Positions 1 to 12,080 of a DNA stretch of 64,000 bases are shown piece after piece. Source of the stretch: Litsea cubeba (lineage: Eukaryota; Streptophyta; Magnoliopsida; Laurales; Lauraceae); contig CM022945.1 in assembly GCA_012931725.1 (NCBI GenBank), forward strand, positions 102,493,951-102,557,950, in the 5' to 3' direction. Made by a program: the position numbers and the translations under genes. Under the pieces are notes generated by a model. The model searched no databases. It saw only the letters and a list, made by a program, of their open reading frames with translations, and was not told the DNA's origin. The stretch's first letter is position 1. Each line of letters opens with the position of its first letter.

Positions 1-4
1 ATAG

Positions 5-844
5 AGCTTTTTGTATATACCCCTCTTAAGATTTGTAGGATTTGTATATAGGCTCCTAAGGTTTTAGTATTTATAAATAGGCTCCTGATATTTCTTTTTA
101 ATACCTTTCATGTTCCCAAAATCAATATTTCTAACAAGAATGGACAACTATCATTATATTTTTGTTGGATTTTTATATAAATAACAGCTTTGCCCGGACA
201 TCCATTAAACAAAAATGATTATATTATTATTTACAAAAATACTATTATTTTATCTCAAGTCCCAATAGTTTCTCTTAATAACTCTCTCATACACATGATT
301 AGGGGTGAAACCCCCCCCCCCCCCCGCGGAGATTCTAAAATTAATGTTTGTTTACATTTGCTCGTTCCCTCAATATTTCTTTTAATTACACCCCTGTACA
401 TGAAGTATAATTATGTATTTTGAAACTTTCATCAATCCAACGGTGTGTCATGTTGGATTGGATAAATCAAAACCGGTTATAAGTATTGGTGTTGATTGTT
501 GTCATGATCAATTTAGATTTAATGAGATAAACCTTGTATTGATAAGAAAAAATGAATTTATGTAGGGTTGCTCTCTCCCACTAACTGTAATTGTTCATAT
601 TACATGCTGTATGAAAAAAAAAAAATTGAGTCCAAACTTTTGAAATTATACATATAAAGACAAAAGAGATGGATAAACGTGTCATTTCACTCTAAAAAAC
701 CTATGGTAGTTAGAAGACTATTGATTTTGGGGACAAAGAAGGTATTAAAATGAAAATGCAATGGCCCTATTTGCAAATACTAAAACCTCAGGGGTTTATA
801 TATAAATCCTACAAACCTTAAGGGGGTATATACAAAAGGCTTTT
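5..844. mobile_element. Long-TIR non-autonomous DNA transposon (Mutator-like MITE candidate)
   Basis: The first ~130 bases and the reverse complement of the last ~135 bases of this interval match at roughly 80-85 percent by eye, including shared blocks such as TTTGTATATACCCC, TTTGTAGGATTT and CCCAAAATCAATA. The inside shows no transposase. Long terminal inverted repeats around a short non-coding core are typical of Mutator-like non-autonomous elements. The target duplication cannot be judged because the left end lies at the window edge. A poly-C run sits at about 310-326. Confidence 0.6.
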
Positions 845-2231
845 AAAAATATGAAGTGGGACCCTCTGATGCTTCCGACATCAGAAATCAATCAGTGGGG
901 CCAATTGTGAGATCTAAGCCGCTCAAATGTTATGGATCATAGGCGCGTCCACCACAAGATTAGAGCAATCATATTCTAAACAAGTGATAAAAATACATAA
1001 AAAGAAAAAAAAAATTCACATCACATAGCATACTATACCATGCTGAAAGGAGGCAGTTGAGCATGGTTGAGATGTAGGGGACGCCAGAAAAATCTTCGGT
1101 TGATTTGCTTCTGATGATTCTCCTAAATGTAATCCTACGGCCACAAAAAAACCCAAAATTAAAACGAAGAAGATAGATGGAGATGGTTTTCCCTTTTTTT
1201 CTTCTTTTCTTTCAGATCAGGTTTTGAATACCAGATCGAGTAAATCAGATTACACGTTTATTGAATTCATTCTAATTAGAAGAATAATGAAGGCTGAACA
1301 GAAAATTTGGCTTTGTTTCCATGGTCCTAAAACAAGGTTCAACGCTGTCTAGATCAACACCCAAACCCTTCAATTATTGGCCAATATTTTGGTAATCAAT
1401 GATATGTTTGCTTGCTAGTTGTTCTAGGTCAGTTTTTTTTTCTTTTTGTTGCACTAAAGCAAATAATAATAAAGAAAAAAATTACAAATTACAAATAATT
1501 CGGAATAATTCATTCCGCAGTTGGCTGGGGCCACGGCTGAGTAATCAGAGGTTGCAATTTCAAACTTCAGCTCTCTCTCCGTAGGGCCACTTGTCCATGC
1601 AAAAGCCTGACTTACCCAATCTATTGGGAGGCATGGACTTCATGTGCCCCGGAATTATCAGTTCTCTAAAAGGCCCCATCAGCAAAAAGTTTTTTGTTAT
1701 TGTTTTAAAGTGTGTTTTAACGTAAATAGATTGAAAAAAAAAAAAGGTTTTCGACTAAACACAAAGAATCGTTATGCATCATGGTCGAAACCTTTTTAGG
1801 TGAAGTAACATCAAACCCGTGGTTAGAGTGTGTCCCTTATAGCTAATACCTTAACATTACGGTGTAAAGCAGATCCTGCGAACACACTGTGATTTTTTTT
1901 TTCCTTGGAGAGGTAAGCTAATAAAGGCTCCCAACTCCCATGAATAAGAAGTTCCAAGGAGTCATGAACAATCTGAAACTCTACGTACCCTCTCTTAGAA
2001 TCCCAATAACTAAGAGTTAGCTAGATCCCAATCAAAATTCTAATAGATCAAGGCTTAATCAGGTGATCATCCATGGCCAACAGCCAATCTTGATATGACA
2101 TGGGATCCGTGGCAGGTGGGCTTCACAATTTCTAAGAACAACTTCATGTACCCATGTCCACAGGAAGATCATGTAAGAAAGATATCGAAAGGAAGAAAAG
2201 AGAGTAAATACGTTGTGTTTTATCTACTTAC
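845..2231. other. Non-genic stretch with a possible diverged SINE
   Basis: No exon is recognised. About 1525-1660 has a weak tRNA-like B-box followed by a GC-rich tail, suggesting an old SINE, but no clean boundaries or duplications are seen. If the SWEET gene to the right is intact, this stretch would be inside its second intron. Confidence 0.3.
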
Positions 2232-2400
2232 ACTGGAGATAAGAAGAGGAACATGGCAGTCAAATTGCCTGTTTCCACAAAGCACAAAGCATTAGATCTT
2301 AAAAAAGAGGTGAAAAGGAAGTGAAGAAAAACAAAGAAAACCCATGAAGAAAATCAAATCACCCACCAAAAACTCCAAATATGAAGTGCAAGACATCCAT
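2232..2400 (-). CDS. SWEET1: SWEET1-like sugar transporter, exons 1-2 only (partial or remnant)
   Basis: Exon 1 (2400-2367) begins with ATG and encodes MDVLHFIFGVF, ending with one spare base before GTGGGT. Exon 2 (2268-2232) is exactly 37 nt after a CAG acceptor, encodes G-N-LTAMFLFLSP and splits the next Val codon at a GTAAGT donor. This start, the 37-nt second exon and its codon phases are the usual layout of plant SWEET genes. The residues match the first membrane helix of clade I SWEET1 (family form M-D-I-A-H-x-I-F-G-V-F-G-N). SWEETs are seven-helix plasma-membrane or tonoplast sugar uniporters. Exons 3 onward (the KSTEQFS-type loop and the remaining helices) were not found down to position 1. 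Either intron 2 runs out of the window, perhaps lengthened by the element at 5-844, or the gene is a 5' remnant. Confidence 0.75.
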
Positions 2401-2532
2401 CTCTTCAACTCTTTAAGAACACCGGCACAAAGGACCCAGATAAAGAACCCACACAGAAGTTGAAAGGAATTTCCTGACCCAGTTCCAACTTTTCCTATTT
2501 TTTGCATGAATGTAGAAGCTCAACTAAAGAAG

Positions 2533-2540
2533 TATATATA
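2533..2540 (-). promoter_or_regulatory. TATA box of the SWEET1-like gene
   Basis: TATATATA on the minus strand, 133 bp upstream of the SWEET ATG, is a sensible distance for a TATA box plus a ~100-nt leader. A CT-rich tract (minus strand GA-rich) lies just upstream at 2611-2645. Confidence 0.5.
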
Positions 2541-2649
2541 GAGGAAGAGACATAGTAACCGCAGAGAAGAACTCCATTTCATCCTTATCTGTAGGCAAAT
2601 GGAATTCATCTCTCTCTCTCTCTCCACCTTTTCCCTCTCCCTGTCTCTT

Positions 2650-5600
2650 TTCATTTCCTTTTTACTGAGGGAACAACATTAAATGGTAGAAATAGAGCAA
2701 TTGAGTATGAAAGAGAAAGTAGTGTTGTAGATACTGTGCATGTGATGAGAAATTTCTCAATGTAACATTCGTTCTTCCCGTTGAGTAATGAATGGCCTGT
2801 GGTGTATCATCACAAGATGTGGGGGCCCCTTTTCTCAATTAAAACTGTTGGATCGAACTCTCACACCAAGGGTCCAAAGTATACACAAAGTACACTCATT
2901 AGAGTGATATCAACCGCTGGATTAAAGTATTGGCGGATCCAGGATTTTCGTTTGAGGGATACAGATCTTAATAGGTAGTTTGGTTTTCGTGGAAAATTCA
3001 AAATTTTCATGTGGATTTTAAGGGTGGACTCACGATTTTATTAAATTTTTTAAAATATACCACAGTTTAATGGGTGTGACCGCACTGGCGTGATTGTGCC
3101 TTAATCCGCCCTCAAACGGTGGTTGTCATCTGAAATGCTTCAATCCAACAGTAGAAATTATTTTGTTCGAGTGACTATTGGGCCACTCTCAAGATCTCCT
3201 AGGCAAACCCAACAATTTTGTGGCCCTGGTGCATCAAAATAACACCAGATCATCTCTCCTGCACTCTTCTTTTTCATTCATGGATGTTCATGGGTCTACC
3301 CAGCCCAACCCAACTTAAGCCAGCCTGCATTGTGCTGGATTTGGGCTATGGCTTTAGGCTCATGAGCTCAACTGGGTCGAACTTTCTAACCCATTCTCAA
3401 AAGTGCCTTGGCGGCTTGTCCTATTGCACAAAGGCTAAATATTTTGCAAATTGGCTTGGGCTCGGACCTTGGTTTCGGATCAAAGGCCGGATCCACAATA
3501 ATCCGGCCGGTAAGTAAACGGGCAGGGCTTAGACAAGCTTTAGTATGTTGCAGCCCAACTCATGGACTCCCCTAACCCATCCTTACATTATTTTCACTAA
3601 ATCGAGCACAACATATTAAGATTGGGAGAAAGGCCCAACTGTCCACAGTTAATTTCAGGCTGTGGAAAAGTCATATTGTCTCCACCTTCTTGTTTGGAGA
3701 AGTGGAATGTTTTCTCCACCTGTTTTCTCCTTTGTAGCTGTAACACAATGAACAAAACAAAAATGCAGACCCAAGCATTCCATGGAGCTATATAGGGGTT
3801 TTGAAGCAGCCAGTTCTGCTCTGGCTCTGATGTAAAAAATCTAAATTACCATTGGCAACTAGGAGGGTGATATTTAAAACCCCATATTGTGTTTTAAAAA
3901 ATGGCCATTTATCATTCTACATAGTCATCCTTGTAGTCATCGTTAAAGCCTTATCTCAATTATGTTAAGGCGTGTGTTACTTGAATTCATCCCTCCATTC
4001 TAATCCTTGACTACTTTTCACCACAACCAAATGTGGTTAGAGAATACTATTTTATCATAATTCATGTTTGGATTGTGATAAAAATTTCACGTTGACGATC
4101 CTACCAATTAATGCAACCACCCTCCTTTATCCGGCTTGGGATCAACTGTAAAAACCGACTAAACTTAAACCAGAAGATTATCATTCTACATAATCAAACA
4201 TTTTAGAAATCTCACTTGACGAGTTAATTCGACCTTGTTGAATCGAAATTGGTTGGTTTAAATTGAATCGCTTAGTCTGAGTTGAACCATGGAAAGTCAT
4301 AAGTCATAATCTAGAATTATATGATTATATCCATTGTTATTATGCTTTATAGAAAACTGAACCAGCATCCAGATCCAAGAGTGTAACAGAAATCTAGGTA
4401 ACCCTTTGAACGAGCCAGTGAGCACTGCCAGGAATTTAAATGAAGATCAGTTTTTGCCACTTTGCTATGCTAAGCTTACTCTATTTTACCATATAATTAT
4501 TATTTAATTATTTTCCAAATGTGCACTCATTAAATAAAAGACTTATGTTGAAAGGTTTGTCTTTATTAAATTTCATCAATGGATTAATCAATTGGGTAAC
4601 ATCCCACTTCTAGGATCAATCAATTGGGCTAATATCATTGCACACAGAGTCATCAAATGACACTTTCACATTAACAAGTCAGTGATGTAATTATGTTTTT
4701 TCTAATGTTCATCTATGATGTTTTGATAATTTCTTTGTATTTCTCATGTTTCATTTTAAACAAAAATTAACTTGACTCCCCCAAATCAGCATTCAGGAGC
4801 ACAGAGTTAACTACCTTTTTTTTTCTTAGTGAATTAGTGAGTCTAGTCCAAGTCACAATTCCATTAAGTTAACCAGCTATGGTTATATAATGCCACATAT
4901 ACATCAAAGTCCATGTGCATAGACATTTGCATGCTTATAATCAGTCACATTTAATAAAAAAAAAAACCTTTCTCTTTATATATATGTATATATATATATA
5001 TGGTTGCGTTCTGCTACTAGTATTCATGCATTGGGAGAAATGTAAAATTCTAAGTCCCTTGTGATTTATGATAAAAAATAAAAAGTCCTTTGTGAGACTA
5101 ATTTTGGATGCTGGTAATCATGAGATATAATGTGATGAAAATGCCTCATTGTAGATATAATTTTACGCAAAGGCTATCTCAATTAAATCATCAAAATCAT
5201 TGATTTAGAGGTTTCAAAGTTTAACGACTTCTTAAGTTATATTTTTTTTATGAAAATTAATTTAACATTGCCGCATTTAATAAATACTCTCTCTATATAT
5301 ACTGTGTGTGTTTAAATGTGCATATTATATATATGTAATGCCCAAGTAAGTAAATTATGTTGTTCCTCAAAAGTGATGATTCATGCATGCATCTGCTTGC
5401 ATGTGCCTAATTGTCTTGTCTATGTGGGGTCGGTGATCCTTTCTAGGGGCTGGTGGCATTGAAGAAGGTGTGCACGATTCTCCACCAAGGACTGGATTTG
5501 AAGATTAAATGTTTATTTTATTAATCTTTCTTGCATGTTCTTGGTAGAAGCTTCCCATCACGAATGAAGTGAAGTGCAATCTGGGGCTCTTTTTCTCTCC

Positions 5601-6935
5601 ATACCTCATGATGATCTCTTTGGACCTAGAAGTCATTATAAAACTTCAAAACATCTTTTCATGCTTTCCCTGTGTCAGGGGGTGTCTGCTTGATTTGCAC
5701 TCAATCTTCATTTTTTCCAGAATTTCCACTTGAAGGCTCAAGTTCATGCATATGCAAGCTCATATAAAGATAGAGATCACTTTCATCTACATTATTAAAT
5801 AAATATTTTGGTCTTAACTTCCTTAGAGTTTAATGGTAAAACTCTTTAACCCCCTCTTTTGTTAGGGATTGTTAGTGTGACAAAGGATCTATGCGGAGAG
5901 CAGAACCATTGTGGTTTTTTTTTCATTGTTTAATGCAACATTTTTATCAAAGAAAATGAGTAAATAGGATCTCGATTTTCGAAAAAAAAAAGAGTTCAGA
6001 AAGGAAGGTTTCACTCTATCATGCAAAGAGAAATCTGTAGAGTACAGAATCCTCTCATTGCCCAATGTTGGCTTTTGTGATGGGCCCACTTGTGTTTACA
6101 TGTGGGTGGACCCACTTAAAAAGAGACAATAAATCTCATGGTGATATGGATAAGAATAGTTTGAATTTCATACAACTCTCTATCCTTATCATATTTTCAT
6201 TCAAATTCAAATTAAGAGAATTTTGATCCAACCTATTATCTTTATCATCTCTCCATTCGAATTTAAATAGAGATTTTATCGGCCATTAGCCAAAGGGTTA
6301 GACATGAGATATCAATTGGTACAACTTTGAAGAATTATATTCCTTTCACTCTTTCACTAATTCTCCATCATCATATTCTGCTTGCAGGGTGTCCATCCTT
6401 GCCCTTGGATCTTGAAGAATGAATCATACGTTATTGATCTTGAAGAGTCACAGATCTCCACACTCGCATTTGTAGCAGCCAGTTCTTATATATCCGTGCT
6501 TCCATTCAAACGAGTCCATAAGATGAAAGAAGGATAAAATGATGATGATGTACATTAGATAGGTACTTGCATCATGATTTTTTTCAAAGTTTAAATATAG
6601 AACTGTTCTGAGAGCATAAATTGATAGAAGAAAGCTAAGATAATGACGACCAAATATTTATATTTCAAATTAAGCATTACATTTATATACATCACTTCTA
6701 TGTGTAGAACCTGTCCCTGGTGCATCCATACATTACCTCAACTTTATTGTGTCTAAAATCACTGTTAATTGTGATGGTGTTGTGTAATTATATTAACTCT
6801 ATAGTGAAGATTTCTATTAGAACTGCAGATATACAACATTCAAAAATAGAAAAGAACCGAACCCTGAATTGAATGTCTGGAACATCCATGATCCATGATG
6901 AAGAAGATGAGAGAAGGGGTCCTTGCATAACCAAT
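2650..6935. other. Intergenic DNA, no gene recognised
   Basis: Short open frames here have no recognisable domain. GC-rich text at about 3280-3550 resembles the subterminal sequence of hAT-type small elements seen elsewhere in the window. A (TA)n tract lies at about 4977-5001. Confidence 0.5.
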
Positions 6936-7071
6936 TTACTTCTGTTGGTTGAGTCCAAAGCCATGATTGCCACAACCAAACTCTGATGGCTGGCTGTGAA
7001 GGGCATACTTCTCAGAGAGGTAAGATGGTCCAGCTGTGAGAATCTGGTGGATGACATTGAAGGGTAATAAC
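6936..7071 (-). CDS. Orphan terminal exon of an unidentified protein
   Basis: After a pyrimidine-rich stretch and a TTGCAG acceptor, a 136-nt exon (one spare base plus 44 codons and TAA) encodes a protein-like tail that includes TAGPSYLSEKYALHSQPSEF and ends GFGLNQQK. The composition (mixed polar, Ser/Gln/Gly-rich) resembles the C-terminal tail of a transcription factor, but I do not recognise the family. No upstream exon was found between 7.1 and 9.5 kb. It may be a displaced fragment, or the rest may lie past transposon insertions. A longer 99-codon open frame in another phase overlaps it and looks less protein-like. Confidence 0.3.
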
Positions 7072-7084
7072 CTGCAAGAAAGGG

Positions 7085-8697
7085 CACAAACTTAATTTAT
7101 TGGGATGCATACCTAACTGCTATTTCCCTGCTACTGTCACAACCATGCATGAATGATTAATCTCTAACATTCACTAAGATATAGCCATTTAAGAAGTTGT
7201 GTAAGTGCAGGCGTTTCCATTGACCACTACATGTCAAGGGTCCCTATCTGGATAATTAATGGCTGATACAACTTGTGGCATATAAGGATCCAAGCATTTA
7301 TGAAAGTGCATAACTCTTCAATTATAGGAGAAAGCTACCACAGTCTAGCTTCTTCGTCCTTCTGTGCCACCAAATTAAATTAAAGGATACTTTGAGAATG
7401 TTATAATTTCAAATACAAACACATCCTAGACCATCTAAAATCATTCAATCAAGCGTTTGAGTGCTAATTTATTTTACATATGTAAATTCGCATTTGCAAA
7501 ACCCATTTCTCATGCATAAAAAAGGCAAACCACGCAAGTAAATTTAACTTCTAAAGAAAGTTAAAGTAAAGTAAATGTTAAATTAGAGAAAAAGATAATT
7601 ATTCAAGTAAAGATAAAGTATATTTTTTGATATAACTAAATTTATATTTATTTAATTTTTATTTAGCTACAACGGGAAACACGCACACATCCCCAACCAG
7701 CCGAGCTATAGTTGGGGGACAGTCTTTGTTTCTTTTACATGAGGTAAAATATATAGTGAGAGAGAATGGTAAAGTAACCACTTTTTTTTTTTTATAGAAT
7801 ATTATTAAGATTTCAACATCACATCAATGCTTACATATTGCTTAAGTGTAGGGACATATTGCTTAATCAAGTATGGGGTGGAGTACCACCAAACCACCAT
7901 ATCATGCAAGAAAAGTAACCACTTGAATGTATTTATGAGGTAACTTTTTTTTAGCTGCCAAGAAAGTACTAGTAAAGTGTTTTTGTTGTTGGAGCTTAAC
8001 CTTTCTACTCGCTTAACCAACCGAGCATGAATAAAGTAAAATTTTGACAACTAAATTTCCCTTTCATCACATCTTAATTTACCACATAAAAACAAACATG
8101 TCCAAACCTACAAGCTGCCCCTTTCTGACAAGAACCAATCTAATGATGGATCATTCCATCATCCACACCATCTAGCATTGCTGAATCACATCCTTCTATC
8201 AGACCTTGCTTCTTTGGATGACATGCATACAGTTGAAACTAGAAATCTATTACATCGAATCTCACCTATTAGTGTTATCTTCCAATGAGATTAAGCCATA
8301 TATCATCTATCCTTTCATCAAAGATCAAATCTTCTCCAATGGATTTAACCCTCTCAGATCAACCCAGCCCCTACATCTTACCAACTTCTGATTCAAAATC
8401 TCCTCTCCATTTCCTTGTGTTCGCTCATCTTAGCCCTCCATTGCATCTACCTCATTAGTCACATTCATCATTTGGAGCCTACAGGTTGAAATAAAAACGG
8501 GGACTACTCATTCAGGGACTTTGATGATTGGTCCTGGTTTATGACATTGGTCGTCGATTGACAGAATATAGAGCCAATCCAACCCTTAAAATTGAATCTT
8601 TACTTTAATTAAATAGTTTTCCTTTCCAATTTGACTAACAATGACTCAAGTTTTCTGAAACTAGTCTGGACCATCACTGGACTCTGGTTCGTCTGAG
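7085..8697. other. Intergenic DNA, no gene recognised
   Basis: AT-rich sequence with homopolymer runs; short frames lack any recognised motif. Confidence 0.5.
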
Positions 8698-8880
8698 TTT
8701 TTTTTTTTACCCCAACCAAAAGAGCTGGGACCCAAAAGAGAGCCCGCAAACACACTGGAAGAAAGATGACATGAGTGGGAAGGGAGGCCGCACACGCGAA
8801 AAGATGCGGCGTATCCAGGATTCAAATCCTAGACATCCAGGTGAGAACTGCCACACCATACCACTTTGAGTTGATCTCGG
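8698..8880 (-). repeat. tRNA-derived SINE
   Basis: Read on the minus strand, an A-box-like segment (TGGTATGGTGTGG) is followed by a B-box-like GGATTTGAATCC, then a GC-rich body and a terminal A-run (T-run at 8698-8711 on the plus strand). This is the order expected for a pol III SINE. Target duplications are not clear. Confidence 0.55.
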
Positions 8881-9525
8881 ATGGTTTGAGTTGAGTACCA
8901 TTTAAAACATTTAGAAAATAACAGTGGCAGTTTGCAAAATTTGAAAATTCTTTTCTCTTTGAAACCAGTAACTCATCCGAGGTTTGCATTAATGAGGCTT
9001 ACTTAATTTAAAATCTGAAGCACTCTCAATAATAAATACCTCTCTCTTAAATTGAATACACTTTCAACGAATATGATTTGGGCCCAACATATAACAGGCT
9101 TAAATAAAATATGACAAAATCTTGTGTGTTTTCATCTAAATGGGGCTCATTTATTTAAAACCTTAATTATTCATAAAAGAACTAGTACTCTCTTTTGTGT
9201 GATATATATATGGCAAGTTTTACCGTAATATGCTTTGAGCCCACCTTAGGGTTAGATCACATATAAAAGTCTTGTAATATCTTATGTAATCCATGTATTA
9301 TATAAGATCAATATGATGGTCAGTCCATCATATATGCAAATTTGACAAGGCCCATACAAGTGGTGGGCATTTCTTTGTTAAATGTTTAGATTTTTTTAGG
9401 TGGGCCCCACTATAAAGCATCATAAATTTCTCGCGAGCGCAAGCTGTTTGTTAGAAATATTGTCGTTAAAAGATTAAACATTGATTGATAATCTTCAGCA
9501 AATCCTCCTAAGCCCTTTCGGATAT
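8881..9525. other. Intergenic DNA, no gene recognised
   Basis: AT-rich, with a short (TA)n tract near 9204-9211; nothing gene-like is seen. Confidence 0.5.
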
Positions 9526-9530
9526 CTTGC

Positions 9531-9850
9531 TGTTGGGCTTAGTAGGTCCAGACCAAGTAGGTTCATAGACATGGGTATTTTGGTAATTGTACCAGGACTT
9601 TCTTATTGACTAAGATAGGGTTTCTTAGGGAATAAGAAAGAGAACATTATATATATGATGTAATGTGTAACCCATGAGAGAGAGACAGACAGAGAGAAGA
9701 GTGAACCTAAAGGAGAGTCGAGTTTCTTTCCCGTGGACGTAGGCAAGATTGCTGAACCACGTAATTCTCTTGTGTGTGATTGTTTGTCTTGTGTGGTTTA
9801 TTGTCCGTTTGATTGCATTGATTCATGTTTCCGCATAAACGCGCACAACA
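9531..9850 (+). mobile_element. Solo LTR of a Ty1-copia retrotransposon
   Basis: The 320-bp unit starts TGTTGGGC and ends ACAACA, and is flanked by the 5-bp direct repeat CTTGC at 9526-9530 and 9851-9855. It contains the copia-type segment CGTGGACGTAGGCA...TGAACCACG commonly seen near the 3' part of plant copia LTRs. No internal gag-pol is adjacent, so this is a recombined solo LTR. The open frame at 9733-9960 is part of the LTR and its flank, not a gene. Confidence 0.87.
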
Positions 9851-9855
9851 CTTGC

Positions 9856-10644
9856 ATCCAACTTCATAGAGGCTCAAACTCAGGAAAAATTCATGAGACT
9901 CTACATCTGATGCCACCCATTAAAGATCAAAACATCCACAACAAAGTCTCCCTTATATAGGCCTTCTCCAAATTTTACTTTGATAAGAGATGGGCCAATG
10001 TGATAAATGATCAGTGCTAGCATATTTTTCATTCATGAAATATATATATATATATATGATAAATATTCATGTGCATCTATCCCTCACCACATTATGGTGA
10101 TGGAAAATATAGTGGGGCCACTTTATGATCCATCCAAATCATCTACACACATGGAACCCCCTAAACTACAATGGATCAATTGAGTTTTCATTAATCCGAT
10201 TGGATTGGACCGTTGGATTGAAGGTCAAAATTCTCCTTTAATATAAAGTCATTAAATTTATGGGTCAAAGTCTCTCTTGATTGTAGTTCAAAAGCTTGGA
10301 AGGTCTGATGTATATGCCCAAATTATCTGAAACCAATCTTACAAAGAAATTCAATCCATCCCAACATTTAATACAATGCATGCGTGTATAAGTTCATCAC
10401 AGAATAAGAAAAGCACAAGTTGCCTGAAACGCCAAAGATACTGTTCCTTACAAGACACCACCTCCTTATTTATTTATTTATTATTATCTGCAAATCAAAT
10501 GCTACACTAGATTAGCCTAGCTTGAGGTTGGCTTGAAGACTGAACAAGCCAGGTCAAGCTTGAGCCGAGCTCAATTCAGTCGAGCTGAGCTAGGCTTCAT
10601 TGTACTAACTTGAAGTTGTTTTGGAGCTCACACATGATTATAAA
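9856..10644. other. Intergenic DNA with (TA)n tract and hAT-like GC-rich text
   Basis: A (TA)n run lies at 10039-10058. About 10500-10610 has repeated AGCTTGAG/GAGCT text like the subterminal repeats of small hAT elements. No gene is seen. Confidence 0.45.
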
Positions 10645-11018
10645 TGTTGGGGAATTAATTAGGGTAATCACACGCACAATCAATCAACTGCAATTACATA
10701 AGAGATTTACGTGGTTCGACAATTATCTATGTCTACGGGCTATGAGCGTTCCGCTCAATTTCATTATGCAGGAAAGTGGACAGCTCGTTACAAAAGCAAA
10801 CCCTCTAACACTTAACCTACTATCTCCCCCAATAGGTCTCAATCTTGCTCTATGAGCCTCTCCCCTTACAATGCTCTTTTTTTTTCTACTTCTTGCTTTC
10901 TCTTCTTACTTACAAAGAATAATCTTGGAGAGTATTTATAAGAACTAGCCTTAACATAGTTGGGCCCCAAGTAAACCACTCATCAAGGCCCAATAGTCCT
11001 TTTGAGCCAAATCCAACA
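10645..11018 (-). mobile_element. Probable solo LTR (copia type)
   Basis: Begins TGTTGGGG and ends TCCAACA, with ATAAA before and AGAAA after (4 of 5 matching). The inside carries ACGTGGTTCGACA...TCTACGGGC, which is the reverse complement style of a copia LTR motif. It is not accompanied by coding domains. Confidence 0.55.
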
Positions 11019-12080
11019 AGAAACTCCTTAATGGCAATGATTCCATTTTTCCTTACACGAATCTGAATGGGAGTGACCTGTACTGAAATAAAAAGAAAGA
11101 AAGAAAAGGCCTTTAAAACTGTTAATCTTGAGGGCCATGGATTGTGGAAATAGGATGACGATCAAACGGAACTTGGAATTTTGCAGTAGATGATCCCCAA
11201 CCTTTATCATAATTGGTTGGGGTAGGCCCCATAGGGCATGCAGTTTACACGTGTGAGGCCCTCTCCTATGGACATCCACATGGAAACTCATCGTGGAGAC
11301 TTTCTTGTGGAGCCCACCCAGTGGTTTACACTCATCCTACTTCCCTCTCCATTGGATTTAAATTGCTATGAAAATGATTCTTTCTAAGTCCATTAAACTT
11401 GAGGACCCTTGATAAGGGGTTAAGATATTGTAATGGAGTTAAAATTGGGCACATAGGTATATATTCAATTATCCTACATATTTTCCATGTTGTCATGTCC
11501 TCTGGTGGGCTCCACAAAGGAGTTCGGACAATGAACCATCCTAGTGACCCTATATGTAAAAATATAATTATAAAGAGACAGTCTAGTATGCTTCTCTGAT
11601 GTTATTATACCCCATTTGAATCTTTTTTTTCTTTTAGTAGCAAATTGAGTTTGATGTATTGTTTTACCAAACTAAAGTATGATGTAGTGTATGTTATTAT
11701 GTAGTTAGTGGTATAATCCAATTGAATTAAAACTCAAAAATTTCAAACTTACATTATCATGTAATTGTTAGGGATTTTGTATATTGGAATTTGATGGATG
11801 CATTTATCATTTTAGCATCATTCGAATTTTCACACGCATTGTTTTAGAAATCTTGATTTACACATGCATTGCTTTAAATCTTGTATATCATATGTTACAT
11901 GCATGTTTTGGTTTTAATCTTGGATGCATTTTTATCTTGAAAAGAATTTCTATGAATCAAGCTGGCCTATGGTTTTAAATCTTTCAAATCATTTTAGGCT
12001 TTTTATGTTTTATGTTTTTAAACCTCTTAGAATGATTTAAATCATGTTTTCCAAGCTTGATTTTTTTGCCCAAAAGAATT
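11019..12080. other. Intergenic DNA, no gene recognised
   Basis: AT-rich, many TTTTAAATC-type words; possibly the 5' part of the LTR remnant to the right, but no clear LTR start was fixed. Confidence 0.4.

Noticed and set aside
6788..7087. 99-codon minus-strand frame overlapping the orphan exon
   Set aside because: The frame in another phase has a better acceptor context and more protein-like composition; the long frame is probably incidental.
9733..9960. Open frames on both strands (about 70 codons)
   Set aside because: They lie in the copia solo LTR and its flank, which is bounded by a 5-bp target duplication.
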